Notes: generated by a model not told the origin, from the letters alone. Positions 46,570 to 59,240 are shown, numbered from the stretch's first letter. The stretch is 64,000 nt of DNA from Aselliscus stoliczkanus (GCA_033961575.1 CM066731.1:55953501-56017500); one strand, 5' to 3'. Program-made: numbers and translations.

Positions 46570-47735
46570 GGTTCATGAACATGTTTGGTATAATTATTTT
46601 TAGCAGCTTTTGGGTTCATGGGACAAAACTCACACGGCTCCTCAAGATATTTCTTTTTATATGTAATTTTGAAATGGAGACTGAGAAGAAAATCTTTTAA
46701 TTTAACAAAAATGCTGTCAAAGGAGTTTATAAACCATTTTCTACAGTTAACAATAAGAGAGAGAGGTAAGCTCAAAGTACTCTGTAATAGGTAATACTGT
46801 ATCTGTATCTCAGTTATACCAGTTGTCTTAGAATAATTCTTAGTAATATTCCCTTTTATTTCAAAAGTTTCCTGATTTTTACAATAAATTAGATAGTCAT
46901 TCTATCTCTAAATACTTTGGGAATAAAAAGAAGAGGGAGAATAATTACACACAGAGAGAGAACATTTGGAGGTTTTCCTTAATTTTTGAAAATATGCAAA
47001 GAAATCCAATGACACACCCCAATCCTAGTTTGTCAATGATAAAATTTAAATTTTTTCAGAGCTTTGCACAATCATAATTGACAATAAAAAGGAAGGAAGT
47101 GATTTTGTTAGAGCTTCTTAAGAAGTAACTCTTTATCGATAACTCAAAGATAAACATTTATGAATTCTTTTTATTTGGGAAAGTAAGATTATTTTCAATT
47201 AACAGCTAAAGACTAATGTTTCTCTGAGTTCTTTTCAAAAGCCTAGAAAGTGAGTCTTGTTATTTTAGGTTGTCTTTTGTTTTTATCCTTTCTTTTGATT
47301 GCAGTTCATTATTCATTTAAAAAATAAATCAATACACACAGTGAAAAATGTAATAACTAAGTGGTTTCTTTGAGAATGTCCTTGCTAGTGGACATATTAC
47401 AACACAATTGTGAAAAACAGGAGGACTAATTTAAGTCAAGAACCAAGAGGCTCAACTTTCTAGAAACATGACAAGTTTCATTTCTGTAAGGTCTATTAAC
47501 CCTTTAGCCATGTGTTCATTTCTTATATCTTTAATTGAAATTTATTCTATTCGAAGAGCTCATCTGTCTCTATAACATGGCTAAAATGTACTATGAATTG
47601 GAGGCTTTTTTTTTTTTTGTAGAGGAAGTTAATTATACAATGCATACCTTGAATTGAATATGAGTAATATTACCCAAAGGGGAATCAAAGATCATGTTTT
47701 ATCTTGCTTAAGTTATACCCTAGTCATGAAAATGT
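46570..47735. other. Unassigned AT-rich sequence
   Basis: Nothing recognised. Confidence 0.4.
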
Positions 47736-47739
47736 CATC

Positions 47740-48520
47740 CAGATCTCCACATATGAGGCGATGAATGCCAAGTGGTCACCTCCTCCCAGAACCAAAGGGT
47801 GTGGTCATCCCATTTCTCCAGTCTCACTGCCCCTTTTTAACCAATAGTTGAGCAATAGTGTAAAGCAATCTTGTCTTCAAGCTGCTGGCTGCTCACTCCG
47901 CCAGCCTGGCATGAGTTCTCTTATTGTCTTTCCATATTGCCCTGTATCTGAAGAAGAATAAATATCACCTCTGATTTTATGCATTAATTTCTCTGAAACC
48001 AAATCCATACTAGCTCTGTGATTTCCATGGTGTTAGTCATTGCCTTCCTTAACTCCTCTCATTGTTCCGTAGGTAGAACCTGATTCACCCAGCTCTCGAG
48101 CAGATCAGAATCAGAGTTGACAGTACATTAGAGGCTATTGTACCTGTATAAGCCTGGTATCTGTCAAGCAAGGGTGAATCCAAGTCGCCAGTGAATTCGC
48201 CAATTTTGATCATTCCCCAGATCTTGTGTTATTTGTCCAGACTGGAAGTCTTCCTATGTTTGCTGGTTATTCTAGTGCCTTGACTGGGATTTGAACTTGA
48301 ACAATAGATTGCTGGGCTGAGGTTCTGATACACTTCCTGGCTCATGCCACTTTCTACCGAGGGGCCCCTAAAATCCTGATCCTTGATTGGCATCCTGCCC
48401 CACATGATAAGCATCAGTCACCATGATATGATAATGAGCAGTGCCATCCCTTTAGAACGCCTGCTCTTGTGCTCCACTCACAATTGGCAATCTTTTGGAA
48501 AATATGTTTCATTGATCTCG
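47740..48520 (+). mobile_element. Possible LTR and adjoining retroviral-like remnant
   Basis: 47740-48005 has an LTR-like look: GC-richer, with an AATAAATATCACCTCTGA polyadenylation-like region at about 47958. 48060-48520 is moderately GC-rich and not recognised; it could be internal sequence of the same element. No protein domain is readable. Weakly supported. Confidence 0.3.
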
Positions 48521-48567
48521 ATCAAACTTGGTTTTGTCATTCTCATGAGATTTCCTTCTTGTTAATT

Positions 48568-48602
48568 TCAATAATAATATAATAATAATAATAACAATAA
48601 TT
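48568..48602. repeat. (AAT)n-like low-complexity tract
   Basis: Imperfect AATAAT run. Confidence 0.85.
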
Positions 48603-48967
48603 AATCCCATTTGAGTTTTAATAAGATTGATCCCACTTTCTCCTCATCCCCTCTAGCTTGTTGCTGATGTTGCAGCATATCTTTCTTCCAAGGCTTCTTA
48701 GGTTAGCACTCTAATAAACTTGCACATTAAGTTCAATACACATTCAATTGATTACCTCCTATGTTGAGTTTATTGGGAAGAAAGGGTGAAGATGATAAAA
48801 TGGCAGTCTCAGCCCTCCAATAACTTATGGCAAGTGTGCAGGACAGACACCGTAACAGGAATTTTAATGTATTGCTAAAAATAAAAGAGATTTACCTATT
48901 AAGTTCCCAACTGCAATATAAGCACTAGAGTAATGCTTATTAAGTTACACTCTGACGTAGACATGTA

Positions 48968-49047
48968 TTGGGTTGTCAGAAAGGTCATGATGAATTTTTG
49001 CAACGAAAAACATAGAAAAATGCGTCATGACTTTTCCGACAACCCAG
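48968..49047. mobile_element. 80-bp mariner MITE
   Basis: An 80-bp element with terminal inverted repeats (TTGGGTTGTCAGAAAGGTCA at the left; right end TGACTTTTCCGACAACCCAG) and TA on both sides (48966-48967 and 49048-49049). Its right half, AAAAACATAGAAAAATGCGT onward, matches the reverse complement of the left end of the mariner at 14020, so it derives from that transposon type. Confidence 0.92.
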
Positions 49048-49049
49048 TA

Positions 49050-49384
49050 ATTCTCTAGTCCGCAGAAAACCACACTCCTGATCTCTGCATCTTTTCCACA
49101 GTCACACCTGGGTAACACAAGAATCCCTTTGAAGGAGTCAACTTCCTCTTTGTTCCATAAAATCTTGCAGTATTCAATTAGTGTAAAATAAATAAATTGC
49201 TGTTTAGTGAGGGGTTTTCTATAAATGGCATATAGTTTGTGTATTTTTTAATCAGCAAGAAAAGTTTAAATTAGATGACGTTCACTATTGCTAACATTTA
49301 GCAAGTGCCCACAGAGTACTAAGAATGCCTCAGAACAAGCACAAAGACGATGTTCTATCCTGCCATATTTACAATGAGATAAGA
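49050..49384. other. Unassigned sequence
   Basis: Nothing recognised. Confidence 0.4.
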
Positions 49385-51007
49385 AGTACATAAAAGATCC
49401 AAGATGTTAGAATAGATAAACACTGTGCCTGTTTCCTTCCGTGAACAAATTAAAATCACAACTAAATTATAAAAGTCAACCTGAAGAACCATCTGATGTC
49501 TGGACTGAACAGAAGTTCTATAACTATTTTTATAAAGCCACTTTGAGACTGACAGGAAGGGCAGAGATGCAAAACTGGCTAATCCTAAACCCCTGTGTGG
49601 TAGCTGAGAACCGGGAGGAATACCTCAGCTGTGGAAATTCCTCCCAGTGGAGGAAGGGACCCCAGCCCTACACCAGTCTCCCCAGGCCAGAGTACTGGTG
49701 CCAGGAAAAGGAGTCCCCATAACATCTGGCTGTGAAAAACAGTGGGATTCTGATCATCCAGGTGGGACAGAAAGCTTCAAGAAATACAGATGTCCTCTTA
49801 AACAGCCTGCACACAGACTCTCTCACTCCCAGGCACTCACCTTGGGCTCCAGCTGACGGACAGTAACTCGGGGGGTGTAGGAGACATATGGGGAGCAGGC
49901 TGAGTTGTGTAGCTTGGGACAAGGGCTTGAGGACTGCTGGCATTTTCCCTTTAAGTGGTCCTTCTCCTGTGCAGTCAGCAGGCTGGCACCATCTTTCCTG
50001 TGTTGAGCCCTTCCCCTACACGTACACCCAAATCTGAATCTGATTGGTTGGGTAAGCTCCTCAGCTCCACCCTGCTGACTCACTGAGACCCGCCCCATCC
50101 AATTCCCCCAATGTCAGAGACACTTTTTTGTGAGCAGACAGCCACACCCACATTGCACTCCTTCTTGGAAAACTACTAGAATCCGACAGACCCCAGGTGA
50201 GCGGTGACAAACCTTGGTGTGCTCTGAGACTTCTGCTGAGCAGCTTCATGCTCAGCACAGGCACCAAACTTGTGTTTATATTAACCTGATCACTACAACT
50301 CTTCCCGCTCTCATGACTCCCTGAGAGCTGCCTCACCCAACTTGCAAACTGCTTGAGGCTTTATCAGTGGCTGAACCTTAAGGGAGTTGGTAGGTGGCAG
50401 TAGGCCTCAGGATGTCCTGGTATTTTGCGGCTACCCCAGGCCTGGTACTGGTGGTAGACTTCCTTGGCTCACAGAGTGGCCTTCCACATGCCTCCAGGGT
50501 TAGTGCTGGTAGTGAACAACCATGAATTGCTTTGTAGCTCTTGACCAGTCACAAGCAATGGGAACCCCTTGCAAGAGGCCCCAGAAACAATATACTTGGA
50601 GGTTGGTTCAGACTATAGCAGAGCACCACCCAATTAGTCCCACAAGTGGCACACACAAAGGGTGGTCTCAACAGGCACCAGAGCCTGCTGGGACAAATCC
50701 TACTCAGTGGGGTAAGGCCCCCATGCAGCAGCCTGTAAACTGTGGACATGGCCAAACCCCACAGCCAATCAGCCTGAGGGTCAATCCCACCCACTGATGT
50801 ACCAATAGCAACTAAAACTCAACTATAATAGGAGGACATAAACAACTTACACAAATGATACTCCTGGAGCACCAGGTGCAAGTGATTAGGGAGACTGGGC
50901 CACTGGGCTCCATAGGGTACTACTACTACATAAGGGCACCTGGATAAGACTGGGGGATATAGCAGAAATACCTAATACATAGAAACAAACACAGAGAAGC
51001 AGCCAAA

Positions 51008-52275
51008 ATGAGGAAACAAAGAAATGCATCCCAATTGGAGAAAATTCCAAAAAAAGAACAAAACAAAATGGAGGCAAGCAATCTACCAGATACTGAGTTC
51101 AAAAGAGTGGTTATAAGAATGCTCATGGAAGTTAGTGAGAACTTCAACAAAGAGATAGCAAGCATAAAAAAGGACATAGAGGGGCCGACTGAGTGGCGCG
51201 TTGGTTAAGAGCTGGTTTGGGACACCAGCTCTGAGCAGCAGGGTCCTGGTTTGGATCCTGCATATGAGGGCCAGTGATACTGCCCTCTACAGCTAAGATG
51301 GTGAACAACAGCTTCACCTGGAGCATAGCTACAGCGCCTGCTGCAGTGGGCTGCCATGGGCTACAGAGAGTGGCTGGCAGCCAACATGAGTGGCCAGCAG
51401 CCAGTGTGAGCTGCCATGAGCCACCGTGAGCAGCTGTCCAGAGGCCAGCGACTGATCTACATCAGCAGGGAAGAGCACAATGATCACAATACCAACATGG
51501 GCCAGTGAAGCAATGTCTTCCACAAATAGACTGAAGAACAAAAGGACAGCAAGTTGTTTGTTTCCCTTCCCCGGTTCCCCAACGCTGCTCCCCTTCACCA
51601 ATTCCCCAATAAAATCTTAAAAATAAAAATTAAAAAAAAGAAAAAGAAAAAAGGACATAGAAACCATAAAAAAGAACCAGTCAGAAATGAAGAATACAAT
51701 AACTGAAATGAAAAATGCACTAGAAGGAATCACCAGCAGACTAGATGAAGGAGAGGATTAAATCAGCGATTTGGAAGACAAGGTAGCAGAAAATATCCAA
51801 TCAGAACAGCAAAAAGAAAAAAGAATTTAAAAAATATGAGGATATTTTAAGAGACCTCTGGGACAACATCAATCATAACAACATTGCATCATAGGGGTAC
51901 CAGAAGGAGAAGAGAGAAAGCAATGGATTGAGAATCTCTCTGAAGAAATAATGACTAAAAACTTTCGTAACCTGGTGAAGGAAATAGACACACAAGTCCA
52001 GGAAGTGCAGAGAGTCCCAAAAAGATGAACCCAAACACGCCCACACCAAGACACATTATAGTTAAAATGGCAAAGGTTAAAGACAAGAGAGAATCCTAAA
52101 AGCAAGAGAAAGGCAACTAGTAACTTGTAAGGGAACTCCCATAAGACTGTCATCTCAACAGAAATTTTGCAGGCCAGAAGGGACTGGCACAAAATATTCA
52201 ATGTGATGAAATGCAAGGACATACAACCAAAGTTACTCCACCCAGCAAAGCTATCATTTAGAATTGAAGGACAGC
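51008..52275 (+). pseudogene. LINE-1 ORF1 (ORF1p), SINE-interrupted and truncated
   Basis: Starts MRKQRNASQLEKIPKKEQNK and reads open for 57 codons to the SINE at 51181. After the SINE, coiled-coil coding sequence resumes (NAL EGITSRLDE-like), then RRM-like and C-terminal parts (about 51890-52275). Stops and small indels occur throughout. It ends at TTTAGAATTGAAGGACAGCA, about 25-30 codons short of the C-terminus seen at 24725 and 7314. Confidence 0.82.
51181..51648 (+). mobile_element. Long-form tRNA SINE in L1 ORF1
   Basis: The most complete long copy: head GGGGCCGACTGAGTGGCGCG, GCCAGTGATACTGCCCTC (where short copies end), then GGTGAACAACAGCTTCACCT, GC-rich body, and tail CCCCAATAAAATCTT plus an A-rich run. 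The AAAAGGACATAGA duplication flanks both ends. Confidence 0.95.
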
Positions 52276-52339
52276 AAATACTTGTGCAATTTATGTTATT
52301 TTTTCCAGATTTCTACAGTGCTTTTCTTTTCTTTTCTCT

Positions 52340-52850
52340 TTTTTTTCTTTTTTAAATTCTTTTATTGTGAAATAAACATTTCATTTAAAACTAGTTTCAG
52401 GTGTACAATGCAGTGCAGTAGTTATACTTTTTACCCCTCTAAGTGACAAACCCCTCCCCCAATTTGAAACCACACTCCCCCCCCGAAATCATGCATATCT
52501 ATTACAGTTCCTTTGACCCCACCCCACACTATACTCCATATACTGTGATATTATACGCATTCAACCACCGTTGGCAGAGTGTTATACAACATCAGCCCCA
52601 GGTATACAGTGCAGTGATCAAGCCTCCACTCCATCCATTATGTGGTCTCCCCAGCAAGACATGTGACCATCTACACCCCAGAAAATATTTACAACATTAT
52701 TAATTATACTCCCTGAACTGTCTTTCATATCCCTGCGGCAATATTGCTGTTACCCATATATGCTGTCTAATCCTTTCCCTTTCTCCCTCATCCCCACCCC
52801 TTCCCAACTAGCAACCATCAATTTTTCCTTTATATGTATGAGTCCAGTGC
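52340..52850 (-). mobile_element. LINE-1 3'UTR fragment (antisense), half-L1 type
   Basis: Begins with poly(T) and reads, block by block, like 6530-7000 (AGTTTCAGGTGTACAATGCA, CATCCATTATGTGGTCTCC, AGCAAGACATGTGACCATCT, AACTAGCAACCATCAATTTT). Only one copy of the module that is duplicated at 6845-7250. Flanking ATTTCTACAGTGCTTTTCTT (about 52310) and ATTTCTATAGTGTTTTTATT (about 52913) may be a diverged target-site duplication. Confidence 0.85.
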
Positions 52851-52874
52851 TTTTATTTTCATTGTCTATTTTTA

Positions 52875-52965
52875 TTCTCTTTTCTAAGTAACATTTATAC
52901 ATATTCCCCCATATTTCTATAGTGTTTTTATTTTTATCATCTTTTCTAAGCAACATTTATACATA
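52875..52965. repeat. 60-bp tandem duplication, partial
   Basis: TCTTTTCTAAGTAACATTTATACATA at about 52877 recurs as a near-identical TCTTTTCTAAGCAACATTTA... at about 52938. Period close to 60 bp. Confidence 0.
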
Positions 52966-53165
52966 CTTATGTAGCTCTTACTGCATACTAGGCACTGTTC
53001 TAAGAGCTTTGCAACTCATTTAATACTCACAGCAAGCCCATGAGGATGCAATCCCCAATTTAAAAGCCAGAAGAGTGAGGCACTGAGGTTAAGTTTCTTG
53101 GAGAGTGCTGGGGCCAGGCTCCTTTCCCAGCTGGTTGGGCTGTGGAGTCCACATTCTCAACCACA
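52965..53165 (-). mobile_element. MIR SINE (antisense)
   Basis: CTAGGCACTGTTCTAAGAGC, TTTAATACTCACAGCAAGCC, AGTGAGGCACTGAGGTTAAG match reversed MIR order. Confidence 0.8.
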
Positions 53166-53169
53166 ATAG

Positions 53170-56100
53170 GAAGTTGAGTCTCCAAATGTGGCTTTTGACA
53201 CTTGAGTGCTCATTAGCACCTCAAGGGAAGGGTGGTATAAGAGACAGCTCTTGCAATGCATTGTTGGTCCACAGCCTCATTTCTGAGAGTTGTTACTCCT
53301 CAAAACTCCTAATCAAAGGACAAGCTTCTCCTCAATGTTATTTTTATGTGGTCACAGCTCCATTGACACAAATCTAATTGGGCCAATCATGTTCTCCCTC
53401 CTTGGAATTTAGAATCAGAACACCATGAGCAGTGGAGACTGATGTGTAGAGTCAAGGCTTGCACAGGCATTTCCTGCAGTACATGGTCATATGCTTTTGG
53501 CATATCACATGCCCTACTAGAAAGAAAAGCAAAGATTCATGGTCTCAGAGAGATGGAGAGAACAACTTTGATTTCTGTTTTCTGCTCTTCCTGCCTTGGC
53601 TCCATTAAATCCTTCTGTGTCAGGGTTTCTATTCATTATAACCAAAATTGTCAACTTGTGGGTAATCAAAAGCCACACTGGTCACCTTGGTACCTATTGC
53701 AGTGCCAAGTTGGTAGACAAGGTTATTCATCATTTACTACCATTCACATTATTCCTCCTTCCCAAGTTTATGTATAAAAATAAAATTGTTTTTACATAAT
53801 AAGGGGGGACTTGAATTTTATTAGCAAATGTATCAGAAAAGTTTTATCGATAAATAATTGAAATATCTATTGGGTATAACTCCAAAGATAGATAAATTCA
53901 GGAGGTTTGAAGAAAACGAGAGAGAAACTCAGCTACAGAAGTCACCAAAGATGGACCTGGATAAATTCATATTTCTACTCAGGGCTAGCATTGGCTTCAC
54001 TTTTAAAACAGGCAATTCTCTTAAGTATAAGGTAACCAAAGATAAGGATTGGAATAACCTGCACATGCTAATAAACCATCCTTTTTCCCCATTTTAAATG
54101 TGTGATTAATCCAGAGATAGATTTATAATCTTATATGAAAGTTCACAGATAAAAATCTGAATAACCTAATACTTAGTGTGGTCATTGCTTATCAGGTTTC
54201 TAACATGGGTGCTCCAAAGTCTCTATAGAAATCAGCTCCCAGATGGACATATATTTAACTTCATTTGAAAATGAAATGAGATTTAAGATGTTTCCCAATT
54301 GAGGTCCAGATAAGGTCTCCTTGATGTTCCTGCTTCATAATTAAAATTCTGACTCAGGAAAATCTCTTTGCTTTAATCACAGCATAAAAGAAATCATCAA
54401 AAGCTGACACTTCTGCCCATGGCGAGAAAACATAGACTTCTCTGAGTAATCATTATGTACTATTGTAAAGTCACAGCACAAGGATATGGACTTACAGAGA
54501 AACAGGACTAAATGTCTTCATTTTTGGACCTGAGGAAATTAGAAAACCTACACATAGAATTTCAATGTTCTTTAGTATTATTTTTAAAATATTCATTACC
54601 CATGAAGAAAATTCTAATATAATGCATTAGATTATCAGAGTCAATAAACTATTTTTAGGCTTCTAGGAAACAAGTAAGTTATCTTTTGTAGGGATTTAAG
54701 GACTGGGCTAATAGTGATATAAATTTGAAAATCAATATGCTTGAATATATGTTCTTTAAGTTTAAGGTTCTCATAAAATAGACTGAAGTCACAAGTTTTA
54801 TTTTCTAATTAAAAAAAAAAGTATCATAGGCTAAGATAAGGGAACCAAGACAAAAGTCAAGCAATTAAGGCTATTCTGTGATGTCAGAAAATATTTGATA
54901 TTCTGTAGTTTTCCATAATGTCACACATTACTTAGGGGCTATAAGGTTAATTTGTTTTTGTCCATAGATAATATTAATCAACATTGTAACAGAATGCTCT
55001 TGTTGCAAAGTCATCTTATGCCACTACTTTCAACATTAGCGTCTATCGAAAAGTACATTTCAACTGTTTGGCAACCAAACTTTCCTCCCATTAATAATTT
55101 AACAGAGGAACAGCTTGTGGTATATGCTTGGAACTGACTTTACTATATATAGTTGGAAATGACAAGCCCACATGAAGATGCGACTGAAGCTGGGTAACAT
55201 TTAAATATTCAGTTTTTCCTCTGTTACCTTGACTAGAGGAAAGTTGGTTCCCAAGGTAAAAACTAAGTGGTCTGCCGGCATATGGTATAACCTCCATTTG
55301 AGTGCTAAAAGCTGGATACTGTTTTTGTGAAACAGATGTTGTTGAGTGCAGCAATGCACAACTGACTCTAGCTAACAGCTGGGAATCCTTCGTGACCCAT
55401 ATAGCGAGAAATAAACATGGTCCTATGCTTGGCAAAAGTGTAAGAAAGCAAATTTCCATTTGTTAAGAGCTTATCAAAATGAAGAATAAATGTTTTTAGC
55501 CATAAACTGATTTTATTCACCAGAGTAATCTTTCCAGCAGCTTATGTGATGGCCTCATAATATTACTGGCACCCTTTGCCAGATGAAGGCTGCAGTTGCT
55601 CTGACATATAGTACAGATGGAAAATAAACATCTGCCTCAATCAAGAGAGAAGACCAAGGACAAGGTTGACAAATATTATCTGGCATGACTATCTTTGCAG
55701 GGAAGCATATAAATGCTACAGGACCCAAACCACTGGCATCGTCTGGTGTTGTCCTTATGTGGTTACTGACCATGAAGAGAGATGATTAGTATGCACTCTC
55801 CAAGGAGGAGTGGTGCAGATGCTCAGGATGATACCATTCCAACTCTCTGGGATCTGCCTTGTTGTAGAAACACCAAGCGAGTCGCACTGCGATTCCATTT
55901 TATTTTTTTCATGGTTCAGCTACATTTATTGTCTACAAAGTTTCCCTTCTTGTTGTTGAGTGCAGCGAACAAGGGGAGGAGGGAAAAAGAAGAGAAGCTA
56001 ATTTGGAAAAGATAAAACCATTTTTTTTTTAGTCATAGGACAATGTCAATAAAGCTGCCTAATCCAAGTTCAAATCAAATGTTTTCTTCTGAGGAGGACT

Positions 56101-56790
56101 AAACTCCAACATTTTGATTGTGTAACACTATATTTGATCACATGGTCCAACTTCACTTCTGGCAAAATCTGAGTGGGATAACATATGTTCTATGAAAAAG
56201 GCACAGCCACACGCGCGCGCACACACACACGTGGAACGGAATACACACATATATTCTGCCGTCCTAGCACTGAGTTGCTTTTGTCCTCATTGTAACCAAA
56301 TGATTTCATGTGGCACAAATAATATGACAGATGTAGCTTTAAAAATTCAGTTTTACTGTGAGTGTCTTTTTGACTGAATCTTCTTTCATTTTCTGGTATC
56401 TCTTGTGACCATATGGAGTTTAGATGGCAGTGAATTCCCTTTCACTAACTCAAATCCTTTTCTGCACCTGGGCACAATTGTGGATAAGGAGGGAAGAAAT
56501 GGGGAAAAAGAGTCAGGCTTAATATACAGGGTTATATTATGAGTAAAGAGTACTTTTACCTTTTTGTGAAAAGACAATTCAGTACTATGGTTTTATTAGA
56601 GGTTTTTGTGTGTGTTTTTTCTTAAATGACATGGTGAAGAATTCTATACATGGATTTTTGAGTATGTCTTTCCCATGAATAATAAAGAAAAAGAGACTTG
56701 CTTAGAGTCTGATCATCTAGTTGAAGCAATTATGATTTTAACTCATTCTGCTTCAGATTCTAGAATGAGGTAAAATCTCAGACTTTACTA
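53170..56790. other. Unassigned sequence, longest stretch without recognised repeats
   Basis: Several open frames of 60-122 codons occur (for example 53442-53777 plus and 55091-55459 minus); none resembles a known protein. A CA/CG-type microsatellite lies at 56208-56231. GTTGTTGAGTGCAGC appears at about 55339 and 55955, probably by chance. Conserved non-coding elements may be present but cannot be demonstrated here. Confidence 0.4.
56208..56231. repeat. (CG)n-(CA)n microsatellite
   Basis: ACACGCGCGCGCACACACAC: alternating purine-pyrimidine run. Confidence 0.92.
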
Positions 56791-56799
56791 CTAATAACA

Positions 56800-56991
56800 G
56801 GCAACATTGTTTACTGTATATCAAGTGCTGTACTTAGCTCTTTATATGTATCGACATGTCTAAACCTCACAAAAATTCTATGAATTACACACATTATTAT
56901 TCCCATTTTATAGAGAATGAAATTGAGATACAGAGAGGTTAATATGTCTAAAGTCTCATAGCTCCTAATAATAGAACCAGCATTTGAACAG

Positions 56992-56995
<4 letters not shown>
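56800..56995 (-). mobile_element. MIR SINE (antisense)
   Basis: CAAGTGCTGTACTTAGCTCT, TTATTATTCCCATTTTATAG, ATACAGAGAGGTTAATATGT in reversed MIR order. Confidence 0.85.

Positions 56996-56996
<1 letters not shown>

Positions 56997-57050
<54 letters not shown>
56997..57050. repeat. (TA)n microsatellite
   Basis: Pure TA run of about 27 units. Confidence 0.97.
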
Positions 57051-57055
<5 letters not shown>

Positions 57056-57299
57056 TATTTAACCATTCCTCTAATGGTTGTCATTTAGTCCTGTATTTTA
57101 ATACCTTAATTTGCTGATCTCCCTAATCCAAACAATGAGGTAATACACATGCTTATACTTATATGTCCATATGTTGCTAATGAATATCCTGGAATCAAAG
57201 AATCCAAGAAGTGAGAGTGATAGTCAAGAGGTGCATTTTTTTATTAGGTGAATTAAAAATTTTTCAAAGTACAAAAAATATTGGCCAATAGGTTTATAC

Positions 57300-58860
57300 T
57301 TATTTATAATGATCTCCACAGTCACTGTTTTTCAGCTTTATGGAGTTATAATTTATATAGTAAAATTCACTGGTTAAAGTATGACAGTTCTATGAGCTTT
57401 GATGCATGCATACAGTTGTGCAGTCACCACCACAATCAAGATATAGAACTGTCCTGCCAACCCAAAACTTCCCTCTTGTCCTAAGGGAAACTCTCTTCCT
57501 TCCCCCAGATACCTGTCCCTGCAGTTTTCCATTTCCATAGTATCATATATGCTTAAATAGAGTCAAACAATATGTAGCTCTGGGGTTTAGCATAATGCTT
57601 TTGAAATGCATCCGTCTTGTTGCGCATGTCAGTAGTCTGTTCCTTTTTATTGTTGAGCAATATACAACTGTATGGTTGCACCACAGTTTATCTATTCACT
57701 GAAGGGCATTTGGGTTGTTCTCAGGTGTAGTGCTTATGAATAAAGCATTTGACTAAAGATTTTTGCATGAGCATAAGTGTTCATTTCTCTTGGGAAAATA
57801 CATGGAATCGGAATTTCCTGATCATATGGTAAATACGTGTTTAACTTTATGAGAAAATGTCAAACTGTTTTCCAAAGCGTCTCTACCATTTTGCATTTCC
57901 CACAGTGAGAGTTCCAGGTGCTCTGTATTCTCATCAATTCTTGATATTGCCATTTGTTGTTGCTGCTGTCATGTAAATTTTAATCATTCTAATAGGTGTA
58001 TAGTGGAATCTCATGGTTTTAATGTGCATTTTCCTAACAACCAATGATGTCAAATATCTTTTCTTGTGTATTTTTACCATTAGTGTCGCTTCTTAGGTAA
58101 TGCATCTATTCAAATATTTTGTCTTTTTAAAAATTAGATTGTTTTCTTCTTTTTGGTGTTTGAGCATTTTTATATATTTTGGACACCAGTTATTAATCAG
58201 ATAATGTTATTTATAAATATATTATTCTCATCTGTGACTTATCTTTTCATTCTTTCACAGAATTAAAGTTGTTAAAATTTTAATTCTGTGATAAACTCAA
58301 ATTTATCAATTTTTCTTTTTTGGATTGTGATTTACCCTAACAAACCTTTGCCTAAATCAAAGGTTTTCTTCTATGGTTTTCTAAAATGTTTATCATTTCA
58401 GATTTAGTTTATTTTAGTTCAGCTATACTTTAGATTAGATCCAATTCTTATATTTAGATCTATGACCCATTTGGAGTTCATTTTTATCTATGGTGCAAGT
58501 TATGTTTTTCATGTATCTATTCAAATAAATAAGCTGTGACATGCTAAATTACATTCATTGATTTTTGAATGATGAGCCAGCCTTGCATTCCTGAGACAAA
58601 CTCCACTTGATTATAACGTATTATCCTTTTTATTTCGATTCAATTTAACAGTGCTGTGCTGAGAATTTTTGCATAAATATTCACAAGAGATATTGTTCTG
58701 TAGTATTTTGTTGTTGTTCTCATTATATCTGTAGTTGGGTTTAGTATCAGGGTATCGCTGCCTTCATAAAATGAGCTGGGAAGTGTTCTTCTGTCTTCCC
58801 ACATGTTTGGAAAAGTTTGTACAATATTGACATTATTTCTTCCTTGACTGTCTCATAGTG
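57300..58860 (-). mobile_element. Old LINE-1 3'UTR and ORF2 fragment (antisense)
   Basis: Plus strand shows antisense L1 3' phrases (GTTGAGCAATATACAACTGT, CACAGTTTATCTATTCACTG, GAAAATGTCAAACTGTTTTC, TGCATTTTCCTAACAACCAA) and then antisense ORF2 (CAGCCTTGCATTCCTGAGAC). Old, non-coding. Confidence 0.85.
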
Positions 58861-58869
58861 AAGTTATCT

Positions 58870-59240
58870 GGAGCTATCTCAGTGCAATTCCTTTCTCTGA
58901 GTTCCACCTCTCCCAACAAATTCTAGCCATGTTGGCCTTTTTGAACTTCCAACTCTGTCTTTTCTACTTAGCTGGACCTCTGCGCCTTGACTGGGTGTCC
59001 TTTTGTACTGAGATCTAGAAAGCTTCTGTGAGCAGTTAGCTTGGACAATTGTAGGTCTCACCTTATTTGTTTGCTTTTCTCAGGGATCATTCTTTGGGGA
59101 TGTCTGTTATTGATTGTTTGAAATTGTTGTTTCATGTATTTTGTCTACTTGTGCAGTTGTTTGAGGTGTAAGGGCAAATTCAGTGCTTGTTAGTACATCA
59201 TGACCATAAGTGAAAGTCTCCCAGAGTCTGTTCCATATTA
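58870..59240 (-). mobile_element. Old L1/HAL1-like fragment (antisense)
   Basis: Contains TTGAAATTGTTGTTTCATGT and TTTTGTCTACTTGTGCAGTT followed by TGAGGTGTAAGGGCAAATTC, a series I associate with old L1M/HAL1 ends. Family uncertain. Confidence 0.5.

Larger units (their letters stand above)
49385..52275 (+). mobile_element. LINE-1 5'UTR and ORF1, sense, lacking ORF2
   Basis: The 5' end (GATGTTAGAATAGATAAACA) and 5'UTR align block by block with the L1 at 22087. The ORF1 start is at 51008. ORF1 is interrupted by a long SINE (51181-51648) and continues to 52275, stopping just before its C-terminus. No ORF2 is present. The next recognised sequence is an antisense L1 3'UTR. Confidence 0.85.

Noticed and set aside
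55339..55969. GTTGTTGAGTGCAGC occurring twice about 615 bp apart
   Set aside because: The similarity does not extend beyond about 15 bases; chance is sufficient.
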